From Chondrosia reniformis (taxonomy: Eukaryota > Porifera > Demospongiae > Chondrillida > Chondrillidae): a DNA stretch of 64,000 bases. Of this stretch, positions 10,701 through 23,925 are shown piece by piece (positions within the stretch are counted from its first letter, which is position 1; the number at the start of each line of letters is the position of its first letter). The notes under the pieces are model-generated. The model had not been told where the DNA came from, did no database searches, and was given only the letters and a program-made list of their open reading frames with translations. The translations under genes were made by a program, and so were the position numbers. The DNA lies in assembly GCA_947172415.1 (NCBI GenBank), contig OX359192.1, forward strand, positions 3,102,501 to 3,166,500, written 5' to 3'.

Positions 10701-13700
10701 ACTAGCAACTCGTGGTATGTACAAGTTTTTGTACTAGTTGTATTTACTAGTTGTTTGTCCTAGTGGTATATCCTAGTTGTTTGTCCTAGCTGTATGTGCT
10801 AGTTGTGTGTACTAATAGTATATACTAGTCGTTTGTTCTAGTTACTAGGTGTATGTACTATTTTTTTATACTAGTTGTGTGTACTAGTTGTTTGTATTAG
10901 TTTTATGTACTAGCTGTATGTACTAGGTGTAAGTACTAGGTGAATGTATTAGATGTAGCCACTTGTTATATGTACTAGTTGTATGTACTAATTGTATGTA
11001 CTATTTGTTTGTACTATTTGTATGTACTATTTGTATGTACTACTTGTATGTACTAGTTGTATCTCCTACTTGTTTATACTCTTTGTATGTGCTAGATTAA
11101 TGTACTATTTGTATGTACTATTTTAATATACTAGTTGTAAGTACTACTTATGTGTACTAATTGTATGTAGTAGTTATAGGTACAGGTTTTAAGTACAAAT
11201 AGTATATAAAAGTCGTTTGTACTAGTTACTAGTAGGATGTACTAGTTTTATGTACCAGTTGTGTGTACTAGTTGTTTGTACTAGGGGTATGTACTAGATG
11301 TAGTCACTTGTTATATGTACTAGTTTTATGGAACAGTTGTATGTACTAGTTGTTTGTACTAGTTATATATACTAATTGTATGTACTAGTTTATGTATTAG
11401 TTACTAGTTGTATGTATTGTTTTTATGTACTGGTTGAATGTACTAGTTTTGTGTACTAGTTGTAGGTACTAGTTATATGCACTAGTTGCCCATCCTAATT
11501 TAATGTACTAGTACAAGGTGTATGTACTGGTTGTATGTAATAGTTATAATTACTAGTTGTATGTATTAGTTACTAGTTGTATCTACTCGCTTTTTGTACT
11601 AGCTGTATGTAATAGTTATAATAACTGGTTGTATGTACTAGTTGTGTGAACTAGCTACTAGTTGTATTTACTAGTTTTTTGTACCAGTTGTTTGTAATAG
11701 TTGTATGTACTAGTTGTATGTTGTCGTTGTATATACTAGTTATTAGATCTATACTAGTTTTTCGTCCTAGTTGTATGTACTAGTTTTGTGTACTAGTTTT
11801 ATGTACTAGTTTTATGTACTAGTTGTATGTGCTAGTGTTATGTACTAATTGTATGTACTAGTTGTAGGCACTAGTTGCATGTAGTCATTGTATATACTAG
11901 TTACTAGATGTATGTACTGGTTTTTTGTCCTATATAATTGTATGTACTAGTTTTATGTACTAGTTCTATGTACTGTTTATATATACTAGTTGTAGGTATA
12001 TACTAGTTTTACCTGCTAGTGGAATGTTTTACTTGTACGTACTTGTTGTATGTACTAGCTGTATGTAGTAGTTGTATGTACTCGTTTTCATCCTAGTTGT
12101 AGGTACTAGTTGTATGTCCTAGTTTTATGTACTACTTACTAGTTCTATGTATTAATTTTACGTCCTAGTTGTGGATACTAGTTTTATATACTAGTTGTGT
12201 GTACTAGTTGTAGGCACTAGTTGTATGTACTCATTGTATGTACCAGTCACATTTACTAGTAATAGTTATATTTACAAATTGTAAGAACTAGTTGTATGTA
12301 CTAGTTTTATATACTGGTTTTATGTACTAGTGGTGTGTACTAGCTGTTGTAGTAGGTTTATGTACATGTTCAATATGCTAGTTAGGTACTATATAGTTGT
12401 TTGTACTAGTTGAATGTACTAGTTTTATGTACTATTTGTGATACTAGTTTAATGAACTAGTTGTATGGACTAGTTGTATGAACCAGTTTTATGTACACAA
12501 TACTCCTTGTTTGTGCTAGTTGTATGTACTAGTTGTATGTGCTAGTTTTATTTACTAGTTATTTGAACTATTTGTAATACTAGTTTAATGAACTAGTTGT
12601 ATGAATTGGTGGTATATATTAGTTGTATGTACAACTTCTATGTGTATGTACAAGTTATATTTACTAGTAATATGTGCTGGTTATCTGTAACTTGTTTTAC
12701 ATACTAGTTCTCTGTACTAGTTGTATGTACTTGATGTAGTACTAATTGTAAAAACTAGTTCTATGTGCTAGTTGTATGTACTCCTTGTAAGTACTAGTTG
12801 TATGTACTATTGTATGTACTAGTTGTATGTACTAATTCTGTGTAGATGAAGTAGCGATATTTACTAATTGTATGTTCGGGTTATATGTACTAGTTGAATC
12901 TACTAGTTGTATGCACTAGTTGTATGTATTAGTTACGAGTTGCGTTTAAATACCATTTGTATGTACTAGTTGTAGGTAGTAGTTGTGAGTACTGGTTGTA
13001 TGTACTAGTTGTGTTTACTAGTTATATTGATTAGTCGCGGTACTATTTAAATGTATACATTATATGTACTGTTTGTATGTACTAGTTGTATGTACTACTT
13101 CCAAGTGTATGTACTAGTTATATTTATTAATTGTATGTACTGGTTATATGTCCTAGGTATATGTACTTGTTGTATGTACCAGTTATATGTACAAATTGTA
13201 TATGCTAGTTATGTACAAGTTGTATGTACTAGTGTATGTACTAGTTGTATGAACTGGTTATATCCACTATTTGTATATCCTAGTTGTATGTCCTAGTTGT
13301 ATGTACTATTTGTATGTAGTAGTTGTATGAACTAGTTGCATGAACTATTTGTATGTACTGGTTGCATGTATCAGCTGTACGTATTAGCTGAACATAAGAA
13401 TTGTAAGTACTAGTTGTATTTACTATTTGTATGTACTAATTGCATGTATGAGCTGTACGTCCTAGCTGAATATAATAGTAGTTGTAGGTATTAGGTATAT
13501 GTTAAGTTCTATATGCTAGTTATGTACTAGTTATATGTTCTAGTTGTATGAACCAGTTGTATGAACTAGTTATATGCACTAGTTGTATGTACTAGGTGTA
13601 TGTCCAAGTTGTATGTACTAGATGTATGTACTAGTTGTATATATTCATTACTTGTTGTATGAACTAGTTGTATTTACTATTTGGATGTACTAGTTGTATG

Positions 13701-13923
13701 TCTTAGTTGTACGAACTAATAGTAGGTACCAATTGTATGTACTTGTCGTATGTTCGCATTTTATGTACCACAACTAATTATATTTACTAATTGTTGAGAC
13801 TAGTTGTATGTACCAGTTGTATGTACTTGTACTAGTCATACTTATTAGTTGTAGGTACTATTTGTATGTACTAGTTGTGTGTACTAGATGTATGTACCAG
13901 TTACTAGTTATAAGTACTAGTTG
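7783..13923 (+). repeat. 13-bp minisatellite, sense, longest uninterrupted block
   Basis: About 6.1 kb of degenerate CTAGTTGTATGTA units with frequent TA(G/C)TAG variants. Longer-range copies are visible. The phrase around 8080-8200 (GGTTAGAGTTATA) recurs at ~9210-9350. The phrase at 9060-9200 recurs at ~10480-10620. A TGTAGTCACTTGTTATATG-like phrase occurs near 9815, 10965 and 11300. Open frames inside are chance products of a 13-bp period. No other feature seen. Confidence 0.95.
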
Positions 13924-14165
13924 AGCCAAGGATTCACAGAAGATCAAGATAAAGAAAAAGACAAAGACTCCCAGGATCACTGATGAAGGGTGGAATTCCC
14001 AGAAACGGCTGTCTGACCCAGTGGAGAAGAAGATGAAAGAAGGGAAAAGAAGGAAGAAAAGACTTCTGTATCTTCATCTAAAGCTCTCTTTAGGTTTAGT
14101 TCCCTTATAGGCTCTTTTTGTAGAATAGGCATATAGCATGTAGGAAAATGGTATCTTAGATTTTT
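13924..14165 (+). mobile_element. Inverted 3'-end copy of the second Penelope-like family
   Basis: About 240 bp, starting GAGCCAAGGATTCACAG, that are the close reverse complement of 15180-15425 (small indels only). It includes the same hammerhead-like core at 13972-14023: CTGATGA, a GGG/CCC hairpin, GAAAC, then GTC. It is separated from its partner by about 1 kb of satellite. No coding capacity; an apparent minus-strand ORF of 97 codons over it has no recognisable domain. Confidence 0.8.
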
Positions 14166-15179
14166 CTTGTATTTACTAGTTGTATATGCCAGTTCTAGTT
14201 TGTATGGCCTAGTTGTATGTACTAGTTGAATGTACTGGCTGTATGTACTCCTTAATTGTTGTATATACAAATTGAATGTATTAGTTGTATGTACTCGTTG
14301 TATGTACTACTTGTTTGTACTTGTTGTATAAACTAGTTGAATGTACTAGTTGTATTTACTCGTTTCTAGTTGGTTGTATGTCCTAGTTGTATGTACCAGT
14401 CCTAGTTATACTAACTAGTTGAAGGAACTATGTTTTATGTACTAGTTGAATGTAATAGCTGTATTACTAATTGTATGTATTAGTTATTTACTAGATGTAT
14501 GCATTAGTTGTCTGAACTAGTTGTATGTACTAGTAATGAAAATATTTACAAGTTGTAGGTACTAGCTGTATACAATAGTTGTATTTACTAGCATAAGTTA
14601 TATTTACTAGTTGTATATACTAGTTGTATTTACTAGTTGTGTGTACTACATGTATATACTCGTTACTAGTATATGCACTAGTTGTGTGTACCAGTTGTAT
14701 GTACTTTACTAGTTGAATGCACTAGTACTAGGTATATTTACTAGTTGAAATTACTAGATGTATGGACAAGTTGTATGTACTAGTACTAGTTATATTTACT
14801 AGTTGAAGGTACTAGCTGCATGTACTATTGAATTTAATAGTTGAATATACTTATTGTATGCACTAGTTGTATGTACTAGTTGTATATACTAGATTAGTGC
14901 TAGTTACATGAACTAGTTGTATGTACTACTAATGGTTTTATTTACTATTTGTAAGAACTAGTTGTAAGTACTAGTTGTATGTACTAGTATAAATTATATT
15001 TACTAATTGTAGGAACTACTTGTATAGACTAGTTATATGTATCGGTTTTATGTACTAGTTAGTACTAGTTCTATGTTCTAGTTGTATGTACTAGTTGTAA
15101 GTACTAGTTGTATGAACTAGTTATATGTATTAGTTGAATACACTATTTGTATGTACTACTTGTTTGTACTTCTTGTATG
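14166..15179 (+). repeat. 13-bp minisatellite, sense
   Basis: Degenerate sense units between the two inverted Penelope 3' ends. No gene. Confidence 0.93.
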
Positions 15180-15840
15180 AAAAATCTAAGATACCATTTT
15201 CCTACATGCTATATGCCTATTCTGTAAAAAGAGCCTATAAGGGAACTAAACCTAAAGAGAGCTTTAGATGAAGATACAGTAGTCTTTTCTTCCTTCTTTT
15301 CCCTTCTTTCATCTTCTTCTCCACTGGGTCAGACAGCGTTTCTGGGAATTCCACCCTTCATCAGTGATCCTGGGAGTCTTTGTCTTTTTCTTAATCTTGA
15401 TCTTCTGTGAATCCTTGGCTCACTATGCTAAATCTAGGGGCCTTATATACACTATTTTGGCGCCAAAAGTTAAATAAGGTGTTAACTAAGACACATGATG
15501 AAATTTAATTTTATGAAAGGAATGTAGGTCCAATTAACTTTAATGAATTATAAATCTATTAGTAATGTTGCTTGTACAGGTAAAACAGACTCAGCATAAC
15601 CATAGACACAAGTAGGACATATTACGTAAGTCTACCCTTAGGTCTTCTAGTAGTAACATTTCTTTGGAGGTGGGGTAACACAATATGGGGTAACACAAGA
15701 CAGTCCTTAAGCATACTAGGTACTTTTTGCTTATACTTGATTCTAACTAGAGGCTGCCGGGATAGGAAGGTTTAAAGGTTGATTTTAGCTTAAAGTATTT
15801 GTAACCCTGCTTAATAAGCCTACTGCATAAATGCAAACTT
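15180..15840 (-). other. 3' UTR of the second Penelope-like element, with hammerhead-like core
   Basis: Minus-strand noncoding tail after the RT fragment's stop. At 15321-15372 (minus strand) it carries CTGATGA, a GGG...CCC hairpin, then GAAAC-GCT-GTC, which allows a two-base-pair stem III closed by GCT and a GUC cleavage triplet. TCA before CTGATGA can pair with TGA after GTC (stem I). One A lies on each side of the stem II G:C pairs. This fits the minimal type I hammerheads reported for Penelope-like elements. Confidence 0.55.
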
Positions 15841-16383
15841 TTAGCCTGAAAACTGGCTAGAATACCTAATTAGTTGTGAAATAAAGACACCATAGGCTGG
15901 GGTATTAGGAATATTACTATCTAAATGGGGGAAATTTACTATATCAAAGTTAAAGTCCTCTCGTTTATCATATACTTTAGTGATAAATTGATTGTTAGTA
16001 ATGGTTATATCTAAGTCTAAAAAGGGGGATTTTTTAGGGCTGGTATTTGTCTTTTTAAGAATAAGTTCTTTGGGGTAAATATCACTAATTGACAGTTCAA
16101 AATCTTTGTTGTTAATACATAAAAGGTCATCAATATACCTATAAGTATTGGAAAATTTAATAGCTAGGGTGATGCTATCCTTAAGTAGTCCTTTCATACT
16201 CATAGGCAAACAGAAAAAGATTAGCAACTACAGGGGCACAGTCAGTACCCATAGGGATACCTACACATTGCTTAAATACAGAACCGTCTACACATACATA
16301 AATGTTGTCAATAAGGTAATTAAAGAGCTCTACTAAATGAACAGCTGTGACTGCTTTATTGGAGACATTGTTAGACCAAAAGG
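15841..16383 (-). pseudogene. Penelope-like reverse transcriptase fragment (second family)
   Basis: Reading the minus strand from 16383: FWSNNVSNKAVTAVH, then CVDGSVFKQCVGIPMGTD with APVVANLFLFAYE (motif B), a one-base frameshift after AYEYE near 16225, then FSNTYRYIDDLLCINN (motif C, YIDD), FLDLDI, and KVYDKREDFNFDIVNFP down to a stop at 15841. Known: this RT type, with GIPMGTD and YIDD, is widespread in marine invertebrates and groups with Penelope-like RTs. It is 5'-truncated by satellite; motif A and any endonuclease domain are absent. It differs clearly from the family at 1251-4788. Placing it among Penelope-like elements rests on motifs and on the snap-back 3' end. Confidence 0.82.
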
Positions 16384-18589
16384 TATGTACTAGTTGAATG
16401 TACTAGTTGTATGTACTCGTTGCTAGTTGTATGTACTAGCTGTATGTACCTGTAGTAGTTATATTTATTAGTTGAAGGAACTATGTGGTATGTATTAGTT
16501 CAATGTAATAATTGTATTACTAATTGTATGTACTAGTTGTATGTACTAGTAGCATGTACTAGTTATGTTCTAGTTATTTCTACTAGTTTGATGTACTAGT
16601 TGTATGTACTAGTTATTTACTAGTTGCATGTACTAGTAAATAACTAGTACATACATGTAACTGTCTGAACTAGTTTTAGGTACTACTTGTACATACTAGT
16701 TATATGTTCTAGTTTTATGTACCAGTTACAAGTTGTATGTACTAGCTGTATGTTCTAGTTGTATGTACTAGTTGTAAGTACTACTTATAATTACTAGTTG
16801 TACCTACTAGTTGTATGTACTAGTTTAATGTAATAGTTGTATTTACTAATTGTATGAACTTTTTGTACGTACTAGTTGTAAGTACTAGTTGAGTGTACAA
16901 TTTGTATGTACTAGTTCAATGGAATAATTGTATGTACGAATTGTATTTACTAGTTTAATGTACTAGTTAGATGTACTAGTTATGTACTAGGTAGTTACTG
17001 GTTGTATGTACTTGTTGCTTGTACTAGTTGTGTGTACTAGTCGTATGTACTAGTTGTGTGCACTAGTTAATTGTACTACTTGTATGTACTAGTTGAATGT
17101 ACTAGTTGCTTGTACTAGTTGTATGAACTAGTTGTATGTATTATTTATATGTTCTAGTTATATATGTATATACTAGCTATACGTACTAGTTGAATTTACT
17201 AGTTATCTGTTATAGTTGTAGGAACTAGCTTTATGTACTAGTTGTAGGTTCTAGTTATGGTAGGTACTAGGCAGGTATTAGTTGTATCTACTATTGTTTG
17301 TACTATTTGTACACGTTCTTAGTTGAATGTACTAGTTGTATGTACTAGTTCTATGTACCAGTACTATTTATATTTACTAGTTGAAGGAACTATGTTGTAT
17401 GTTCTAGTTGAATTTAATAGTTGTATGAACTAATTGTATGTACTAGTTGCATATACTAGTTGTCTTAAATAGTTGTATATACTAGTAATGGTAACATTTA
17501 CTTGTTGTTGGTACTAGTTGTATGTACTAGTTTTATGTACTAGTATATGTTATATTTACTAGTTTTAGGTACTACCTATACACATTAGTTATATGTACTA
17601 GTTCTATGTACTAGTTACTAGTTGTATGTACTAATTATATGTTCTAGTTGTATGTATTAGTTGTAATTACTAGTTATATTTACTAGTTGTATGTACAAGT
17701 TGTATGTACTACTTATGTAGTAGTTGTATATACTAGTTTTACGTACTAGTTGTAGGTACTAACTGTTAGTACTACTTGTAGGTTCAAGTACTAGTTATAA
17801 TAGGTTCTATGCAGGTACTAGTTGTGTTTACTAGTTGTTTCTACTATTTGTATGTACTAGTTTTATGTACTAAGTGTATGTACTAGTTGTATGTACTAAT
17901 TGTATGTACTAGTACTATATAGTTTTCTAGTTGTAGGTACTAACTGTATGTAGTAGTTTTGGGTAGTAGTTATGTGTACTAGTTCTATGTACCAGTTTCT
18001 AGTTGTATGAACTAGTTATAAGTACTAGTTGTATGTACTAGTACTAGTAATATTTACTAGTTATAGGTAGTAGTTGTTTGTAGTAGTTGTATTTAGTGGT
18101 TATATGTTCTAGTTCTATGTACTAGTTTCTAGTTGTATATACTAGTTGTGTGTGCTAGTTTTATGTAATCGTTCTATGTACTAGTTCTATTTATTAGTTT
18201 CTAGTTGGAAGTAATAATTGTATGTACTAGTTATATGTACTAGTTCTATGTACTCTTTGTATTTACTAGTTTCTAGTTATATGTACTAGTTGTATGTACA
18301 AGTTTTATGTACTAGTTATATTTGTATTTACTGGTTATATGTACTAGTTGTCTGTAAAAGCTGTATGTACTAGTTGTATGTTCTAGTTGTATGTACTAGT
18401 TATAAGTACTAGTTATATGTACTAGTTGGATGTACTAGTTGGATGTACTAGTTGAATGTAGTACTCGTTGAATGTATTAGTAGTATGTTGTAGTTGTATG
18501 TACTATTTATATGTACTAGTTATATGTGTATGTACTGGGTATATGTACTAGTTGTATGTAAATAGTCGTATATAGTAGTTATATGTACT
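16384..18589 (+). repeat. 13-bp minisatellite, sense
   Basis: Degenerate units. The phrase TTGAAGGAACTATGT recurs near 14412, 16475, 17382 and (as ACCATGT) 26435, a sign of higher-order duplication. No gene. Confidence 0.94.
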
Positions 18590-18598
18590 AGTTGTGTG

Positions 18599-19353
18599 GG
18601 GGCAGTGGAAACAGCAGAAAAGGTGGAAACGGCGGCAACGGGTGAAAAGTTGGAAAGCGTGAAAATGGCTTTATCTCAAAGCCATTAGTAAGGGGGAATG
18701 CATGCAGCTTTCTAACTAATAGCGCTGCAGTAGCAGCAATGGATGGAGCCTTTTGAAGCCATCCTTTGAAGCGAACATCTAAAAGAAAGGTTTGGAAACG
18801 TTAACGAATGACTGCGAACAATAAAATGGCCTTATAAGACGTAAAATATAATATCCGTGTGATGCAAAACTTTTGCTTTTGCCTGATCCTGGGTAAAAGA
18901 GGCTTGGGATAACCCATTTGTGACTTTAGGATTTAAGAAGGTTGGCTGTATTACAAGAAGTACACGTGGTCATTGGACATGACCAAGGATCAGCACTGCA
19001 TCACTAATTTCTTTCTACTAGATTAAACTTTGATTCCTACTAGCTGCAGGCATGCATATTAGCCAGCTAGCTTATCAATTGACCTTAGTTAGTTATACTA
19101 TTACAATATATAGCTGATTTACTCCACTGCATTTAGTTATGATGCGCTTAAGGCTGACCTGTCTTAGCTCGCCTTACTGTTCACAATTTTCGCTTGCGCG
19201 TGGCCACTTTTCTGTCTCTGTTGCTGTTTTTAGACGTTCACCCTATAGGGCAGCATTACGTGCTCTTAGTAAGAAAGCTGCATGCTAGCTTCGTGGATTT
19301 GTGACAAGCCTCCTCAGCCAGGTTTCAACCATTTCCGTCATTTCCACTGTCCC
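18599..19353. mobile_element. Terminal-inverted-repeat element (MITE-like), copy 1
   Basis: A 755-bp noncoding element. The left end is GGGGCAGTGGAAAC and the right end is the inverse, TTTCCACTGTCCC. Both ends carry sub-repeats of a GGCGGAAAC type. It is flanked by AGTTGTGTG (18590-18598) and AGTTGTGCG (19354-19362), a 9-bp target duplication with one change. Two further copies lie at 27356 and 59445. There is no transposase. 9-bp duplications with G-rich termini suggest Mutator-like or Merlin-like origin (inference). Confidence 0.85.
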
Positions 19354-19362
19354 AGTTGTGCG

Positions 19363-20872
19363 TAATTGTTGTATGTACTAGTTGTACGTTCTAGTTGTAT
19401 GTACAAGTTGTTTGTCCTAGTTGTATGTTCTATTTGTATGTACTATTTATATGTAGAAGTTGTATGTAGTAGTTGTATGTACTAATTGTAGGTTTTAGTA
19501 CTGGTTATACTAGGTAGGTACTAGATGTATATACTAGTTTGTATGTCCTACTTGTATGTCCTGGTTGTATGTACTAGCTGTATGTACTAGCTGTATGTAC
19601 TAGTTGTATTTACTCGTTACTAGTTGAATACACAAGTTGTACGGACTAGTTGTTGGTATTAGTTGTATGTAGTCGTTACAAATTTTATGTACCAGTTGTA
19701 TGTGCTAGTTGTGTGATGTGGTTGTATGTACTAGGACTGGCTATATTTACTAGTTGTCGATTCTAGTTTTACGTACTAATTGTATGTACTAGTACTAGTT
19801 ATATGTGCTAGTTGTATATACTAGTTGTATATACTAGTTGTATGTACTAGTTACTAGTTGTATGGTCTAGTTGTATGTACTGATAATATGTTCTCGTTTT
19901 TTGTACTAGTTGCATGTACTAGTAATAGTTATATTTACTAATTGTAGGAACAAGTTGTATGTACTAGTTGTATGTGCTAGTTTTATTTGCTATTACTAGT
20001 TATTTGTAGTAGGTATAGTACTAGTTTAATATGCTAGTTGTATGTTGTGTTTTGTATGTACTAGTTGTATGTACTACTTCTATGTATATGTACTAGTTCT
20101 ATGCACTAGTTGTATGCACTACTTCTACGTGTATGTACTAGTTATATTTACTAGTTGTATGTACTGGTTAAAAGTCCTAGTTATATGTACTAGTTGTATG
20201 TACTACGTTATGCAAAAGGTTAATATGCTTGTTATATACTAGTTGTATTTACTAGTTGTATGTACTAGTACTAATTATAATTACTAGTTGTATGTACAGG
20301 CTGTATGTACTAGTTGTAGTACTAGTAGTATGAACTAGTTTATGTACTAGTTGTATGTACTATATAGTAATAGTTATATTTGCTAGTTGTAGTAACTAGG
20401 TGTATGTACTAGTTGTATATACTAGTTTGTGTAATAGTTGTATTTATGAGAACTAGTTATATTTTCTGGTTTTAGGTATTAGTTGTATGTACTAGTTGTA
20501 TGTGTTAGTACTAGTTATACTTGCTAGTTGTAGGTACTAGTTTTATGTACTAGTTGTGTGTACTAGATGTATGTACTAGTAACTAGTTATATGTACTAGT
20601 TGTAATTACTAGTTGTATGAACTAGTTATATGTACTAGTTTGTATGTGTTAGTTGTATGTACTAGTTGTATGCACTAATTGTATGTATTCGTAACTAGTT
20701 TTATAGACAAACTGTATGTACTAGTTTTTTGTATTAGTTGTATATACTCGTTACAAGTTTTATGTACTGGTTGTATATGCTAGTTGTATGTACTAGTTGT
20801 ATGTAGTAGGACTGGCTATATTTACTAGTTGTAGGTACTTGTTGTAAATACTAGTTGTATGTAATAGTTAGG
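19363..20872 (+). repeat. 13-bp minisatellite, sense
   Basis: Degenerate units. It includes the landmark CTGGTTAAAAGTCCTAG near 20160 that recurs at ~31505, ~35598 and ~59056. No gene. Confidence 0.94.
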
Positions 20873-23800
20873 AGGCTGATGCCATATCCATTAGGCTACA
20901 GTGTGAAAAATGGTGGCCGCTGTGCTAGGAGAAATTGATCTACAAGGATGACCTGATAGCAATCTGGGATTCCTGGATGATTGAACGCTGATCTAGGACG
21001 TAGTAGGACGGAGCTAAGGATAGGTGTAGGAACAGGTTTAATGGGTGCGAGTAAAAACGTGGGTGTCGGGATCAGTAGGGATCGACGGGGAGGAGAAGAG
21101 GAATGGGTCAGATTCGGGGCGTGAAATGTGAAGTCGCTAAGAGGTAGAGAAGAGGAGCTGGTTGAAGAGATACTGAAGTATAGGCTGGAGGTGTTGGGAG
21201 TGAGCGAGACAAGGATAAAAGGGAATGGGGCCAAAGCGATTAGGGAAGGAATGTGGGTGTTTTGGGAGTCCAGGAAGGAAGAGCGAAAGCAGAAGTGGCT
21301 GTATTTCTGTCAGAAAAGCTGAGCGGGTTCCTAAAGGAGTGGAAGTGCATAAGTGAGAGAATTGTGAGGATAAGGCTGGGAATTGAAGGTGTGTGGATGA
21401 TAGTGATTCAAGTATATGCACCTACTGAGGATAGCACAGATGAAGTGAAAGAAGATTTCTATGAACAGCTACAGGAGATAATGAAAGAAGTGCATAAGCG
21501 GGATAAGCTGATAGTCATGGGTGACATGAATGTACGGGTTGGAGAAAATGTGAAAGTGTGAGGAGAAATCATTGGGAGGCAAGGTGAGGTGGTGGAGATT
21601 GGAAATGGCTAAAGGCTTTTGCAATTCAGTGCTGAGAATAACCTGGTGGTGATTAATACACAGAGATGTGAAAGTCGTGAGAGGGGCAGAGATAGGCAGT
21701 GACCACTACCTGTTGCTGATAATCATTAAGCTAAAAACAAAGAAAGAGAAAGCAAAATAGGTGGTGGAAGCATCAGGGTTGAAGTGAGGTGGAAGTTTGA
21801 GGCCAAGTTGATGAGTAAGTACAGGACAGCCAGATAATTAGGGATACAGACAGTAGAAGTAGCTTGGGAAGAGGTGAAGGAGGGAATCTTGAGATTAGCA
21901 ATGGAAGTTTGCGGAAGGACAAGAAATAGAAGCGAGAGGCGCAGAACTGCCTGGTGGAGCAAGGATGTGCAGGATGCAGTTAGGGCGAAGAAGACAGTCT
22001 ACAAAAGACTGCTGAATCAAGGGTCTGAGGAAGCGAAGATAGCCTATAATGAGGCAAAGAGGGAAGCTAGAAGCAGAGTGAGAAAGGCTAAGAATGACGA
22101 ATGGATAAGGCTTGGAGAGGAAATGGAGAAGGATGCCAAGGGGATGCAGAAGGGGTTCTGGTCAAGGGTAAGGCCCATGGGGAGGGAGACAGCTACACAT
22201 GTTAGGGGATTGGATGGGGAAATAAAATCTGAAACTGAGGCACTGAGCAGATGGAAGGAGCATTTTGATAGTCTCCTCAATGGCAATGCTGGGAGAGGAG
22301 AAGAGGTCAGAGGAGATGGATGTGAAATGCAGGATGAAGATAGAGGGATTGAGGTGGAGAAAGTGAAGAGGGCAGTGAGGAAGCTGAAAGGTAGAAAAGC
22401 AGAGGAGTATGTGGCATTCAGGTAGAGATGGTGAAGGCGGGGGGCTGGACAATGATGCGATGGCTGAAAGATGTATTTGACGTGGCTTGGAGATGTGGAA
22501 AGACGCCTAAAGAATGGAGGGAGGCTATAATCATACCCATTCATAAAAAGGGATGTAGGACAGAGTGAGGAAATTACAGGGGAATAAGCCTACTGAGTGT
22601 GGTGGGAAGATCTATGCAAGGATTGTCAGTGATAGATTAAGGGTGGTAACAGATTCGGTATTAATGGATGAACAGGGTGGTTTCAGAATGGGTAGAGGTT
22701 GTGTAGACCAAGTGTTTGCAGTGAGGCAGGTAACTGAAAAGGTAATTGAAAAGGGCAAGGTGGCATATGCAGCATTTGTGGATTTAGAGAAAGCCTATGA
22801 CAGTGTCAGTAAGGATAAGCTGTGGGAAGCGCTGAAAGACTATGGTGTGTGGGGAAAGTTGTTAGTAGCAATTCAGAGCTTATATGAGGATGGCTGGGCA
22901 AGAGTGAGAATAGGAGGCAGGGAGTCATCTCGGCTTCAGGACAGGAAGGATGTCAGGCAGGGCTGCCTCTCGTCCCCTTGGTTTTTAACATCTTCATAGA
23001 CCGAATAGTGACAGAAGCAAGGAAGCAATTTTATGGCAGTGTGCAGTTAACCACTGGGCAGTTGGAGGTATTATTGTTTGCTGATGACCTGGTGATGCTG
23101 TCGGAAACTGAAGAAGCATTATAGCACAATCTGCAAGAGCTGAATGATGAGTTGGAAGAATAAGGAATGAAGGCAAATTGGCAGAAGACAAGAGCCATGA
23201 GGATTGGAAGGTAAGAAGAGGTATGCATTATCGAAGTGAATGGCGAGAGGGTGGAGCAAGTGAAGGAGATGCAGTACCTCGGTGTAATGATTAGTGGTGA
23301 TGGGTATATGGATAGGGAAGTGGAGCAAAGAATAGGAAAGGCATCAAAAATGACTGGGGCAATTGGAAATACAGTGCTGGGAAGGAAGGAACTGATGAAG
23401 GACATGAAATTAAAAGTGGTAAATGCTATGGTGATACCCACCTTGACCTATGGATGTGAAGTGTTGGCTCAACAGGCAAAACATAAGGGCCGAATACAGG
23501 ATATACAGATGAGGCTGTTAAGACGAATAGTGGGGGTGTCGAGATTGGATAGAATAAGAAGGGTGGATCTTAGGGACAGATTAAAGCAGGAGGGCGTTTT
23601 GGATTATGTGAGGAGAAGGCAGCAGAATTGGTAGAAAAGATTAGAAAAGATGAGTAGCAGTAGAGTGACAAAGAAAGTGCTCAATGGTAAGAACCCAGGA
23701 AAACGCCCTAGAGGAAGACCCAGAAGGAGATGGATAAATAACTTTGAATAATTATTAACATTGTACATTGATACAGGAAATTTTTCTATGTTGGCATGGT

Positions 23801-23925
23801 TATAAATATTAAACTCTGTCCTTAGAAAACTCTATATTTTGTCTGTTTGTAATCAGTGTGACCTCCCGCTTGGGAGATAAAACCCTTCATCTTGTTTTGA
23901 CTTGATTCATTTTTGATGTAATAGT
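20873..23925 (+). pseudogene. APE-type LINE (non-LTR retrotransposon), heavily broken
   Basis: The pieces come in the expected order but in shifting frames. Endonuclease: VLGVSETRIKG (~21195), VYAPTEDS (~21411), MGDMNVRVGE (~21519). Linker: RRTAWWSKDVQDAVRAKK to LKGRKAEE (21874-22425). RT: NYRGISLLSVVGKIYARI across a frameshift near 22600, GGFRMGRGC, FVDLEKAYDSV (motif A, ~22776), DVRQGC (motif B, ~22950), FADDLVML (motif C, ~23080). C-terminus: MQYLGVMISGDG, TYGCE, and a basic KRPRGRPRRRW near 23710. Known: an APE endonuclease followed by RT with no gag-like ORF fits RTE-like LINEs, but I cannot fix the clade. At least three frame changes and several stops make it dead. The sequence after 23760 is a 3' UTR ending near CTTGATTC. 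Confidence 0.88.

Noticed and set aside
13051-13296. Cys/Tyr/Val-rich open frames within satellite (also 20042-20242, 36291-36476, 42036-42233)
   Set aside because: A 13-bp repeat without a local TAG in one phase translates as VCTSCMY-type repeats; no gene.
4789-13923. CRISPR-like or telomere-like array
   Set aside because: Units are contiguous and degenerate with no unique spacers, and the unit does not match known telomere repeats.
20873-20910. tRNA-like GCCATATCCATTAGGCTAC at the start of the APE LINE
   Set aside because: It resembles an anticodon arm but I cannot build the other arms of a tRNA or find A and B boxes of a SINE.
21896-23441. Ser/Leu/Pro-rich minus-strand open frames opposite the APE LINE
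   Set aside because: Antisense to a purine-rich coding strand; the plus strand carries the recognisable endonuclease and RT motifs.
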